From G965276675 sp965276675 (lineage in GTDB: Bacteria; Acidobacteriota; Terriglobia; Terriglobales; Acidobacteriaceae), in assembly GCA_965276675.1 (NCBI GenBank), contig OZ255624.1:2356001-2420000 (forward strand): DNA of 64,000 nt, given 5' to 3'. The notes beneath the pieces were generated by a model, which was not told where the DNA came from, ran no database searches, and saw nothing but the letters and a program-made list of their open reading frames with translations. How positions within the stretch are numbered: the first letter of the stretch is position 1; each line of letters starts with the position of its first letter. The position numbers were made by a program, and so were the translations under genes. Positions 23,498 through 30,586 of this stretch are shown one piece after another.

Positions 23498-23557
23498 CCC
23501 ACCTTTGCATACTAGGTTTAATGAAGGACGGGCTTGGGTTGGAGCGCAAAGGATGGG
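23498..23557. repeat. Inverted-repeat element, copy B of the CGCAAAGGATGGGG family
   Basis: The left arm CCCACCTTTGC (23498-23508) and right arm GCGCAAAGGATGGG (23544-23557) enclose 35 bases, matching copy A at 11510-11569 in arms and size but not in the centre. It sits 28 bases after the alpha/beta-hydrolase stop and 24 bases before the end of convergent murQ, the same convergent-gene position as copy A. Confidence 0.65.
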
Positions 23558-23580
23558 GCGTCCCACGGGTTGCCTTGAAA

Positions 23581-24570
23581 TCAGAGTTCGAGGACGGTGT
23601 CTTCGACGGCGAGGCGCACATTGCCATCGGATTTTGCCAAGCGGCGGACGGCCTCTGGTTTGTCGACTCCGGCTTTGAGCATGACTAGCGCAACGGGTAC
23701 GCTGCGGCCGGCGGACTTGATGGTGCGCACAGCGGTCTCTCGATCAATCCCGCAGGCGCGCATCAGGATGTTGATGCCGCGTTCGACCAGCTTCTCGTTC
23801 TGCATGTGCACGTTGACCATGAGGTTTTCGTACACATAGCCCAGGCGCGTCATGGCGCCGGTGGTGATCATGTTCAGGACCATCTTCTGCGCGGTGGCGG
23901 CCTTCATGCGCGTCGACCCCGAGACGACCTCCGGGCCAACCTCGGCCACGATGGCGATCTCTGCGGCTTGCGCAAGAGCGCTATTCTGATTGCAGGTGAC
24001 AGCCGCCGTGGTGGCTCCGCGGCTGCGGGCGTATTCAACTGCCCCAACAACATAGGGGGTGCGACCGCTGGCGGAGAGGCCGATCACGATGTCTTTGCGC
24101 GTGGGACGACGGCGGGCGATATCGCGCTGACCGAGCTCGGGGGAGTCTTCGTTGACCTCCACCGCGGAGGCGACGGCCTTGGGACCGCCGGCGACGATGT
24201 ACTGCACCGACTGGGGCGAGGTGGAGTAGGCGGGTGGGCATTCGGAGGCGTCCAGAGCGGCGATCCTGCCACTCGATCCCGCGCCGACATAGATCAGGCG
24301 ACCGCCGTCACGGAGGCTGCGCGCTACGGCGTCAATAACTAGGGCGATCTCCGGGAGCGCCTTTTTCACAGCGTTGGCGATTTTGCCATCTTCGTGATTG
24401 ATGATCCGGGCGATATCCAGAGCGGATTTGGTATCGAAGCCACGCGAAGCTTCATTGGAGCTTTCGGTGATAAGCGCATGAAGATCGGAGGATGAGTCGG
24501 ATACCTGGTGTGCATCTTCAGCGAGTTCGGAGCGGGAAGGGGTAATGGTAGCCATAGTTGCGTTGTTCAC
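23581..24570 (-). CDS. murQ: N-acetylmuramic acid 6-phosphate etherase
   Basis: A 329-residue SIS-fold enzyme that cleaves the lactyl ether of MurNAc-6-phosphate to GlcNAc-6-phosphate and D-lactate in peptidoglycan recycling. Family motifs are GGRLIYVGAGSSGRIAALDA, SECPPAYS, IVAGGPKAV, GLSASGRTPYVVGAVEYARS and STRMKAATAQKMVLNMI. The start is either GTG 24570 or ATG 24555 (MATITPSR); the site AGGAGAG lies close before the GTG. The upstream same-strand serine hydrolase, 63 bases away, probably forms an operon with it. An AnmK kinase or MurP transporter is not in view. Confidence 0.93.
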   Translation of the reverse strand: MNNATMATITPSRSELAEDAHQVSDSSSDLHALITESSNEASRGFDTKSALDIARIINHEDGKIANAVKKALPEIALVIDAVARSLRDGGRLIYVGAGSSGRIAALDASECPPAYSTSPQSVQYIVAGGPKAVASAVEVNEDSPELGQRDIARRRPTRKDIVIGLSASGRTPYVVGAVEYARSRGATTAAVTCNQNSALAQAAEIAIVAEVGPEVVSGSTRMKAATAQKMVLNMITTGAMTRLGYVYENLMVNVHMQNEKLVERGINILMRACGIDRETAVRTIKSAGRSVPVALVMLKAGVDKPEAVRRLAKSDGNVRLAVEDTVLEL

Positions 24571-24633
24571 TCTCCTTCCGATCTTATAGCGTGCGGCAAA
24601 AATCTGCTCCTCCCTTCTCGGATCACTCTAGGG

Positions 24634-25818
24634 TCACGAGGTTACCCAGGTGCGTACATCGCTCAATACACGTACCGTAGGAAGTACCTTGCCGGCGATG
24701 CTGTCATAAAAACGGGGACGGACCTCTCGAATCTTTTGGTTTTCGCGGTTGGGCCAGGTGCGGTTCGTCAGCAGAACTCCGGCCAGCCCCGCATCCAGGT
24801 CGATCCATAGTGATGTTCCGGTAAAGCCGAGATGCCCGACGGAGTGTGAGCTGAAGTAGTGTCCTGAAGAAGAAGGCGCTGAGGGAGTATCCCAGCCAAG
24901 TGCCCGGGAGCTGCCGGCCGGTTGCCCGGCGGCCTTGGTAAACAGCGTGATCGTCTCTGGCTTGAAGATGCGGTCGCCGTTAGCTGCCCGCCCACCTGAG
25001 AGCAGGCACTGCGAGTAGCGGAGGCAGTCGACTCCGTTCGAGAAGAGACCGGCATGCCCGCTGACGCCGCCCAGCGCGTGTGCGTTTTCATCATGCACCT
25101 CGGCGTGCCCGGTGCGATGGCGAAAGACGTCATCCTGCTCCGTGGGCGGGATCGAGTCTCCCCAGCCAGGGAGCGGGTGAAAGCGGGTGGAGTCCATGCA
25201 GAGCGGCTGGAAGACCTCGCGATGGCAGACGGTATCGATGCGCTCGGTCGCCAGGGACTCCAGGAGGCGGGTGAGCACGATGAAGCCGATGTCGGAGTAC
25301 TCCACCCGGGTGCCTGGCTCTGCTTCGAGCGGCAGGCGGAGAGCAGCGTCATAGATTAACTCCGGCGTGTTTGCTGACTGCTTGTCCTCGAGTTGAAAGA
25401 GTGGGGCATACCCTGGGAGGCCCGAGGAGTGGTCGAGGAGCATGCGTACAGTCACGCGGTGGCGGGGGCTATCCGCGGTCTCACCGGCTACAAAGGCGGG
25501 GAGGATTTTGCCCACGGGCTGATCCAGAGTGAGGAGGTTGCGGTCGTAAAGGATCATGGCCAGAGAGGTGGCGGCGAGCGGCTTAGTGAGGCTGGCCAGA
25601 TCATAGACAGTACTCGGGGTTACCACAGGAGCATCGGCCTCATAAGTGAAGCGTCCCAGTCCATCCAGGGCGACCACCTCGCCCGAGAATTGCACGCCGA
25701 AGGAGCAGCCAGGAAAGGCGCGGCCGGCAATGGCGTCGTTAAGCACCTGGTATGTGGAGGCGAAGCGTTCCCGCTGGTTAGCAGCGGAAGATGGGATTTT
25801 GACTTCGGGCGGTACCAT
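24634..25818 (-). CDS. Serine hydrolase of the beta-lactamase/class C (EstB-like) family
   Basis: A 394-residue penicillin-binding-protein-like hydrolase. SLTKP carries the S-x-x-K nucleophile (about residue 76), YSDIGF the Y-x-N-like second motif (with Asp in place of Asn), and HLGFTGTSLW the H/K-T-G-like third motif. HSSGLPGY and GVSGHAGLFSN are typical of the esterase and D-peptidase branch. No signal peptide is visible, so it is probably cytoplasmic. Lying directly upstream of murQ, it may act on muropeptides during cell-wall recycling. That is inferred from position alone. Confidence 0.88.
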   Translation of the reverse strand: MVPPEVKIPSSAANQRERFASTYQVLNDAIAGRAFPGCSFGVQFSGEVVALDGLGRFTYEADAPVVTPSTVYDLASLTKPLAATSLAMILYDRNLLTLDQPVGKILPAFVAGETADSPRHRVTVRMLLDHSSGLPGYAPLFQLEDKQSANTPELIYDAALRLPLEAEPGTRVEYSDIGFIVLTRLLESLATERIDTVCHREVFQPLCMDSTRFHPLPGWGDSIPPTEQDDVFRHRTGHAEVHDENAHALGGVSGHAGLFSNGVDCLRYSQCLLSGGRAANGDRIFKPETITLFTKAAGQPAGSSRALGWDTPSAPSSSGHYFSSHSVGHLGFTGTSLWIDLDAGLAGVLLTNRTWPNRENQKIREVRPRFYDSIAGKVLPTVRVLSDVRTWVTS

Positions 25819-25976
25819 GGAGGGTTAGATGGCACACGAAGGTCATGTGGCTCCGGCTAAAAAGAGCTACCGGAGTTTCACGTTCGCCGTCTATAAACAT
25901 GGTAAAGCTCTTCGCGTATCGCGCCGAGGCAAAGCACTTAGGCTACGGCGCCGAACGCAGAGAACGGAGCAAAGGC

Positions 25977-26858
25977 ATGGCTAGGATAAACATGGCAGCG
26001 GGCGTGGTGAGTGCGCTTTTGGCGCTCCCTATAGTGGGCGTGGCGCAGCAGGCGCCAGGGGCGCCCACCACCGCGCCAAGCGCGGAGACAAACGGAAGCC
26101 AAGCAGGATTTCCGACCACCGCGGCAGGAATTCCGGCTGCGGAAGCGGCGATGGCCGGGCAGACCTATACCGTTCCAACGGGAACCAAAGTGCTGCTTTC
26201 GCTCAAATCCGCCGTGAATACCAAGACAGCGAAGCCGGGTGATGGCGTTTATCTGGTCTCCACCTTTCCGGTCATCGTCGGCACCCATGTGCTGTTGCCG
26301 GTAGGAATGTACGTGCAGGGCGTGGTCGATCAGGTGCAGCGTCCCGGACGGGTCAAGGGTCGCGCTAAGCTGCTGATGCACTTCACCACGATGATCTTTC
26401 CCAATGGCCAGGTGGTGACCATCCCCGGCGTGGTGAATACACTTCCTGGCTCCAACGGACCGACTGTCAAGGATGGGGAAGGCACGATTGAGCAGGCGGG
26501 GAACAAGGGCCGCGACATGGCAAATGTTGCTAAGGGAGCTGGCATCGGGGCGACCGGGGGTGTAATCGGCGGGGCAGCGGCTGGTAGTCCTCTGGCAGGC
26601 GCGGGATACGGTGGCTTGGCGGGAGTGGCTGGCGGTTTGCTCTACACCATGTTTACGCGCGGCGATGAGGTGGTAATTCCCGAGGGCACCAGCCTCGAGA
26701 TGGTAATGCAGCGGCCGTTGACGCTTCAGGCTTCGCAGCTCACCGGGATCAATGACGTGAATGGCAATCCGCAGTTCATGCCCGTGAGCGGACAGCAGCG
26801 GCCCTTGCCCAAGCCCGGCCACATGCTATGCCCGCCCGGCAGTTTAGGATGTAACTAA
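25977..26858 (+). CDS. Exported protein with VirB10/TrbI-like beta region and glycine zipper
   Basis: A 293-residue protein starting MARINMAAGVVSALLALPIV, a signal peptide cut after GVAQQ. A Pro/Ala/Thr linker follows, then a beta-rich region (about 60-150) with VPTGTKVLLSLKSAVNTKTA, GTHVLLPVGMYVQGVVDQV and MIFPNGQVVTIPG, resembling the C-terminal barrel of VirB10/TrbI proteins. A glycine-zipper segment (about 180-225; GAGIGATGGVIGGAAAGSPL) suggests membrane association. No other conjugation gene is near, so it is probably a cell-envelope protein unrelated to DNA transfer. It ends in PPGSLGCN. Frames further upstream lack the signal-peptide logic. Confidence 0.7.
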   Translation: MARINMAAGVVSALLALPIVGVAQQAPGAPTTAPSAETNGSQAGFPTTAAGIPAAEAAMAGQTYTVPTGTKVLLSLKSAVNTKTAKPGDGVYLVSTFPVIVGTHVLLPVGMYVQGVVDQVQRPGRVKGRAKLLMHFTTMIFPNGQVVTIPGVVNTLPGSNGPTVKDGEGTIEQAGNKGRDMANVAKGAGIGATGGVIGGAAAGSPLAGAGYGGLAGVAGGLLYTMFTRGDEVVIPEGTSLEMVMQRPLTLQASQLTGINDVNGNPQFMPVSGQQRPLPKPGHMLCPPGSLGCN

Positions 26859-26912
26859 AGCAAGGTCGGTAACGATTGCTCCCGAAGGAGGGCAGCGATC
26901 GATTGCAGGTGA

Positions 26913-27518
26913 ATGGAAGAGGAATGGCCAGAGGTGGAGCAGCACACGGGAAGCGAACACACTGGGAACGAAATAGATAGAGCCGAGCTAGCGTATGGGC
27001 TTCGCCAGCCGCGAGGATATAGGCTTTGGGCGCGGGATATCGTCATCTCGCTCTTCGCTTCCTTCTTCATCATCACCTTTCTGTACCAGCCGGTGAAAGT
27101 CGAAGGCACCAGCATGCTGCCGCGGTTGGAAGATCGCGACCGGCTTTTCATCAACAAATTCATCTACCACTTCGAGAAGATCAGCCGCGGCGACGTGGTT
27201 GTCTTCCTGTATCCGCGCGATCCCCAGAAAAGCTACATCAAGCGCGTGATCGCGCTGCCCGGCGATGCTCTGCGCGTCGACGATGGGCGCGTGTATGTCA
27301 ACGGTAAGCGAGTTCCGGAGCCGTATGTGCCGTTGCGCTACTATGACAGCCGCTCCGTTGCTGAGACCATCATTCCGCCACACGAGTACTTTGTGATGGG
27401 CGATCATCGGTCGATCTCAAGCGATAGCCGCGACTTCGGCCCAGTGGACCGCAACCTGATTTACGGCAAAGCAGCCTTTGTGTACTGGCCGACTGACCAG
27501 ATCGGCGTGGTGCGGTAA
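26913..27518 (+). CDS. lepB: Signal peptidase I
   Basis: A 201-residue membrane serine protease that removes signal peptides from exported proteins. One transmembrane helix (IVISLFASFFIITFLYQPV) precedes the catalytic serine in VEGTSMLPRLEDRDRLFINK; the general-base lysine is in SYIKRVIALPGD. EYFVMGDHRSISSDSRDFGP is the conserved closing box, with S-I in place of the usual N-x. The 38-residue N-terminal extension is acidic and cytoplasmic. It follows the exported glycine-zipper gene by 54 bases and is followed by the YdcF-like gene on the same strand. Confidence 0.94.
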   Translation: MEEEWPEVEQHTGSEHTGNEIDRAELAYGLRQPRGYRLWARDIVISLFASFFIITFLYQPVKVEGTSMLPRLEDRDRLFINKFIYHFEKISRGDVVVFLYPRDPQKSYIKRVIALPGDALRVDDGRVYVNGKRVPEPYVPLRYYDSRSVAETIIPPHEYFVMGDHRSISSDSRDFGPVDRNLIYGKAAFVYWPTDQIGVVR

Positions 27519-27571
27519 GGGGCTACTCCACTCAGGATGACAAGGGTGGCAGTGGGTAAAGTGTGGGTGTG

Positions 27572-28210
27572 ATGGCCTACGATGCGGTGTTGGTGCTGGG
27601 TGGAGGCGCGTGTGAGGGTGGCGAGCTGCCCCCGTGGGTGAAGAATCGGTGTGACCGGGCGTTGCAGTTGGCGGAGAGCGCGATAGTCCTTACGCTGAGT
27701 GCTGGGACTGTACACAAGGTTCAGCCCCGCGACGCGTTCGGCCAGCCCATCTTCGAGTCGGTTGCGGCAGCTCGTTATCTTGTCGAACGCGGCTTTCCAG
27801 CCGAGCGGATTCTCTCCGAGACCAGCTCTTACGACACGATTGGCAATGCGTATTTTGCACGCGCGATCCATACCGACCCGGCCGGGCTGCGACGGCTGCT
27901 GGTGATTACGTCGGAGTTCCACATCTCACGCACGCAGGCGATCTTTCGCTGGATATTCGCAGTACCGCCGCTTGTGTGTGGGTACGACCTCTCCTTCGAG
28001 GCGGTGCCGGATGTGGGCATGACGCCCGATGCCCTGGCAGCGCGTCGCGCGAAGGAAGCGGAGAGTCTCGCGGCCGTTCCGGCTCTGGCCGTGCGATGCG
28101 CGACCCTGGCTGATGTACACCGATGGCTTTTTACTGAGCACGCAGCTTATGCGGTGGCTGCCGCTGGAGAACGCGAGCCAGCGCCGCCACGTTTGCTTGC
28201 TTCATATTGA
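27572..28210 (+). CDS. YdcF/DUF218-family protein
   Basis: A 212-residue protein of the DUF218 family. AYDAVLVLGGG is the opening strand and glycine loop, SESAIVLTLSAGTV-like text the second strand, and ERILSETSSYDTIGNAYFAR with LLVITSEFHISRTQAIFRWI the conserved core (S-x-D-T-x-x-N and the T-S-x-x-H-x-x-R motif). Relatives bind SAM or act in envelope metabolism; YdcF's own function is not firmly known. There is no membrane segment here, so it is a soluble version. ATG 27572 is chosen over a nearby GTG at 27563. A carA gene follows. Confidence 0.8.
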   Translation: MAYDAVLVLGGGACEGGELPPWVKNRCDRALQLAESAIVLTLSAGTVHKVQPRDAFGQPIFESVAAARYLVERGFPAERILSETSSYDTIGNAYFARAIHTDPAGLRRLLVITSEFHISRTQAIFRWIFAVPPLVCGYDLSFEAVPDVGMTPDALAARRAKEAESLAAVPALAVRCATLADVHRWLFTEHAAYAVAAAGEREPAPPRLLASY

Positions 28211-28335
28211 GGCCATAGGCGGGGAACTCACCGCAAAGTACGCCAAGTACGCAAGGAACTGACATGTGCGCTCCGCCAACTCTGGTCGCGGAGCATTCCT
28301 GATAAAATCTATAAAATCCACGCTTGGGAGAAGCG

Positions 28336-29463
28336 ATGCAGGCGATCCTTGCGCTCGAAGACGGGCGCATCTTCCGCGGTGAGGCGCATGGCGCCCAGGG
28401 CGAGTGCTCCGGCGAAGTTGTTTTCAATACATCGTTGACCGGATATCAAGAGATCTTCACCGATCCCTCCTATGCAGGGCAGATTGTCGTCCTGACCAAT
28501 CCCCAGATCGGCAACTACGGAACCAACAGCTCGGATGCAGAGGCGCAGAGACCCTATATTGAGGGGGTGATCGTGCGGGAGTTTTCGTCCATTAGCTCGA
28601 ATTGGCGGTCTGAGCAAGTGGCTGACGAGTACCTGGAACGCTTCGGCGTGCCGGTGCTGTCGGAGATCGATACGCGTGCGCTGGTGCGGCATTTGCGCAC
28701 GCACGGCGTAATGCGTGGCGTGATCTCGACGGTTGAAGCCGATACTGACACGCTGGTTGCCAAGGCGCGCGCTATTCGCAAAATGGATGGCACGGACCTC
28801 GCCAGTGTTGTGACCACGAACCAAATCTACGAGTGGAACTGCCATCATCCACAGAACGGGATTCCCGGGCTGGTCGCGGAGGTGCCGCCGCCGGACTTTC
28901 ATGTAGTTGCTTACGACTACGGCATCAAGCGCAACATACTGCGCACGCTGACGCGCGAGAGCTGCCGCGTGACGGTGGTGCCGGCGCAGACCTCGGCCGA
29001 AGATGTGCTGGCGCTGAAGCCGGACGGCATCTTTTTGTCGAACGGGCCGGGTGATCCGGAGCCACTGCACTACGCGCAGGACAACATCCGCAGGCTAGCT
29101 GGGCGTGCGCCCATCTTCGGCATCTGCCTGGGGCATCAACTTATTGGCCTTGCGCTTGGCGGTAAAACCTACAAGCTGAAGTTTGGCCACCACGGCGGCA
29201 ATCACCCAGTGCAGCAGACGGGTACAGGAAAGATCGAGATCACGGCACATAACCACAACTTCGCCGTCGATCCGGAGTCGCTGCGCGAGAGTGATGTCGA
29301 CCTGACGCACGTCGACCTGAACGACAATACGCTGGAGGGGCTGCGGCACAGGTCGATGCCGCTCTTCAGCGTGCAGTACCATCCCGAGGCGAGTCCCGGT
29401 CCGCATGATTCGCACTACCTTTTTCAGGACTTTCGCAAGATGATGCAGGAGTGGAAAAAGTGA
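28336..29463 (+). CDS. carA: Carbamoyl-phosphate synthase small (glutaminase) subunit
   Basis: A 375-residue subunit that releases ammonia from glutamine for carbamoyl phosphate synthesis (pyrimidines and arginine). The N-terminal domain has MQAILALEDGRIFRGEAHG and VFNTSLTGYQEIFTDPSYAG. The class I amidotransferase domain has SNGPGDPEPLHYA, the nucleophile cysteine in IFGICLGHQLIGLALGG (about C263) and the His/Glu pair in VQYHPEASPGPHD. The ATG at 28336 follows GGGAG. Its stop overlaps the start of an exported-protein gene. carB is not adjacent as usual but lies 1.1 kb on, after a toxin-antitoxin pair. Confidence 0.96.
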   Translation: MQAILALEDGRIFRGEAHGAQGECSGEVVFNTSLTGYQEIFTDPSYAGQIVVLTNPQIGNYGTNSSDAEAQRPYIEGVIVREFSSISSNWRSEQVADEYLERFGVPVLSEIDTRALVRHLRTHGVMRGVISTVEADTDTLVAKARAIRKMDGTDLASVVTTNQIYEWNCHHPQNGIPGLVAEVPPPDFHVVAYDYGIKRNILRTLTRESCRVTVVPAQTSAEDVLALKPDGIFLSNGPGDPEPLHYAQDNIRRLAGRAPIFGICLGHQLIGLALGGKTYKLKFGHHGGNHPVQQTGTGKIEITAHNHNFAVDPESLRESDVDLTHVDLNDNTLEGLRHRSMPLFSVQYHPEASPGPHDSHYLFQDFRKMMQEWKK

Positions 29464-30074
29464 GATGGGTCGCCCGCTGTCTGCTCTTCGCTGCTGCGTG
29501 CATTTCGCTTTCGTTATCACTTCTCTTTGCCCAGCGCCCCTACGACCGTTACCTGAACTCAGCTAAGCGTGGCGTGCTGGACGATCGTGTGCATTCGTTT
29601 GTGTCCAACTGCGTAGGCGGGACGCATCCTCGGCCGCAGGGCTTTTACTCGCATGGGGGATGGTTCGGAACCGACGACCTCGCCGCGCAGATCCGCGATC
29701 ACGGCAGCGATGATGATGCGACCGCGTATGTGTGGTCGGTGGCGGGGAAGCCGCGCGCGGTGTACCAGTGGACGCACGACGGCGAGTTCGACCGCGACGT
29801 AGTGGCGTGCGTCGACGCGCACGGCAAGGTTACGCATGCCATCAGCCACTACATGCCGGGCAGCTCAGAGCCGGACCAGCATTGGATCTACATCCACACG
29901 CTCGAGTTGAATCCGCGAACGGGACACTACAACTCGCACGGCCGCTACACCGACGCGCAAGGGCGGCCGCGAGGCATGCCGCACATGAGCAGTGAAGACC
30001 GGGACTTCATCGCTGGCGAACGAACGTACAAAGGGTTTTCGGATTTCGATTTTGCGAGGATGATAGGGAAGTAG
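29460..30074 (+). CDS. Exported protein of unknown function in the car operon
   Basis: A protein of about 204 residues whose GTG start (29460) overlaps the carA stop (GTGA); a GTG nine bases earlier is also possible. The N-terminus VARCLLFAAACISLSLSLLF is a signal peptide. The mature part contains SFVSNCVGGTHPRPQGFYSH, AYVWSVAGKPRAVYQWTHDG and WIYIHTLELNPRTGHYNSHG, with many His, Tyr and Trp residues. I do not recognise the family. Translational coupling to carA means it is made with the pyrimidine enzymes, though a functional link is not obvious. Confidence 0.7.
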   Translation: MRWVARCLLFAAACISLSLSLLFAQRPYDRYLNSAKRGVLDDRVHSFVSNCVGGTHPRPQGFYSHGGWFGTDDLAAQIRDHGSDDDATAYVWSVAGKPRAVYQWTHDGEFDRDVVACVDAHGKVTHAISHYMPGSSEPDQHWIYIHTLELNPRTGHYNSHGRYTDAQGRPRGMPHMSSEDRDFIAGERTYKGFSDFDFARMIGK

Positions 30075-30082
30075 TTTGGGCT

Positions 30083-30098
30083 GTTAAACTTGTTTAAC
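30083..30098. promoter_or_regulatory. Palindromic operator upstream of the toxin-antitoxin pair
   Basis: GTTAAACTTGTTTAAC: two 7-base arms (GTTAAAC/GTTTAAC) around TT, ending just before the antitoxin ribosome binding site (GGAGGTGG, 30099-30106). Ribbon-helix-helix antitoxins usually bind such palindromes to repress their own operon, so this is the likely autoregulatory site. Confidence 0.65.
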
Positions 30099-30109
30099 GG
30101 AGGTGGAAG

Positions 30110-30322
30110 ATGTTGGGAGTGCGTTTAGGGCCGGAGTTGGAGAAGAGGTTGGATTTGTTAGCGAAGAAGACAGGGCGAAGCAAGAGCTTTTACGCTAAGG
30201 AAGCCATCCGGAAATACGTGGAAGATCGCGAGGATGTTTTATTAGCGGACGAAGTCTTGCGCCGAAATGAGCCCACATTCACGCTAGAGGAAGTGAGACG
30301 CGCGCTTGGGTTGGACACTTAG
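30110..30322 (+). CDS. RelB/DinJ-type ribbon-helix-helix antitoxin
   Basis: A 70-residue protein with a ribbon-helix-helix N-terminus: the strand LGVRLGPELEKRLDLLAKKT, then GRSKSFYAKEAIRKYVED, the turn and second helix typical of CopG/RelB antitoxins. The C-terminal part (EPTFTLEEVRRALGL) would wrap the toxin. An ideal ribosome binding site (GGAGGTGG) lies three bases upstream of the ATG and the palindrome at 30083 precedes it. It overlaps the toxin gene by 17 bases in another frame, the standard translationally coupled arrangement. Confidence 0.88.
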   Translation: MLGVRLGPELEKRLDLLAKKTGRSKSFYAKEAIRKYVEDREDVLLADEVLRRNEPTFTLEEVRRALGLDT

Positions 30323-30572
30323 TTTTTCGGCGACTGCGCGAAAGCAGCTGGCAAAGTTGGACAAACAAATCGCCGATCTGATCACTCGTTTTATGGATGA
30401 GAAGATTGCCGGAGCAAAAGATGCGCGGCGCCTAGGCACTGCCTTGACAGGAGGGCTCCGAGGTTATTGGCGGTACCGTATCGGAGATTATCGCGTGATC
30501 TGTGAACTGCGTGATCAGGAAATGATCGTACTCGTCGTTGCCGTCGGTCATAGGCGGGAGATTTACCGCTAG
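30306..30572 (+). CDS. RelE/ParE-superfamily toxin
   Basis: An 88-residue toxin starting at a TTG that overlaps the antitoxin's last 17 bases. The pattern is that of RelE: LSFSATARKQLAKLDKQIAD, LGTALTGGLRGYWRYRIGDY, RVICELRDQEMIVLVVAVGH and REIYR. In RelE, basic residues of the R-Y-R-x-G-D-Y-R-V strand and the final Tyr contribute to mRNA cleavage on the ribosome; these are present. The pair is complete and looks functional. It sits 15 bases before carB and inside the carA-carB interval, so pyrimidine synthesis genes and toxin may share transcripts. Confidence 0.88.
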   Translation: MGWTLSFSATARKQLAKLDKQIADLITRFMDEKIAGAKDARRLGTALTGGLRGYWRYRIGDYRVICELRDQEMIVLVVAVGHRREIYR

Positions 30573-30586
30573 TTTTTAGGAGAAAG

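Noticed and set aside
28226..28256. A direct repeat CAAAGTACGC/CAAGTACGC between the YdcF-like gene and carA.
   Set aside because: It is a short, imperfect repeat of a motif type common between genes in many bacteria; no copy elsewhere in the window and no visible function.
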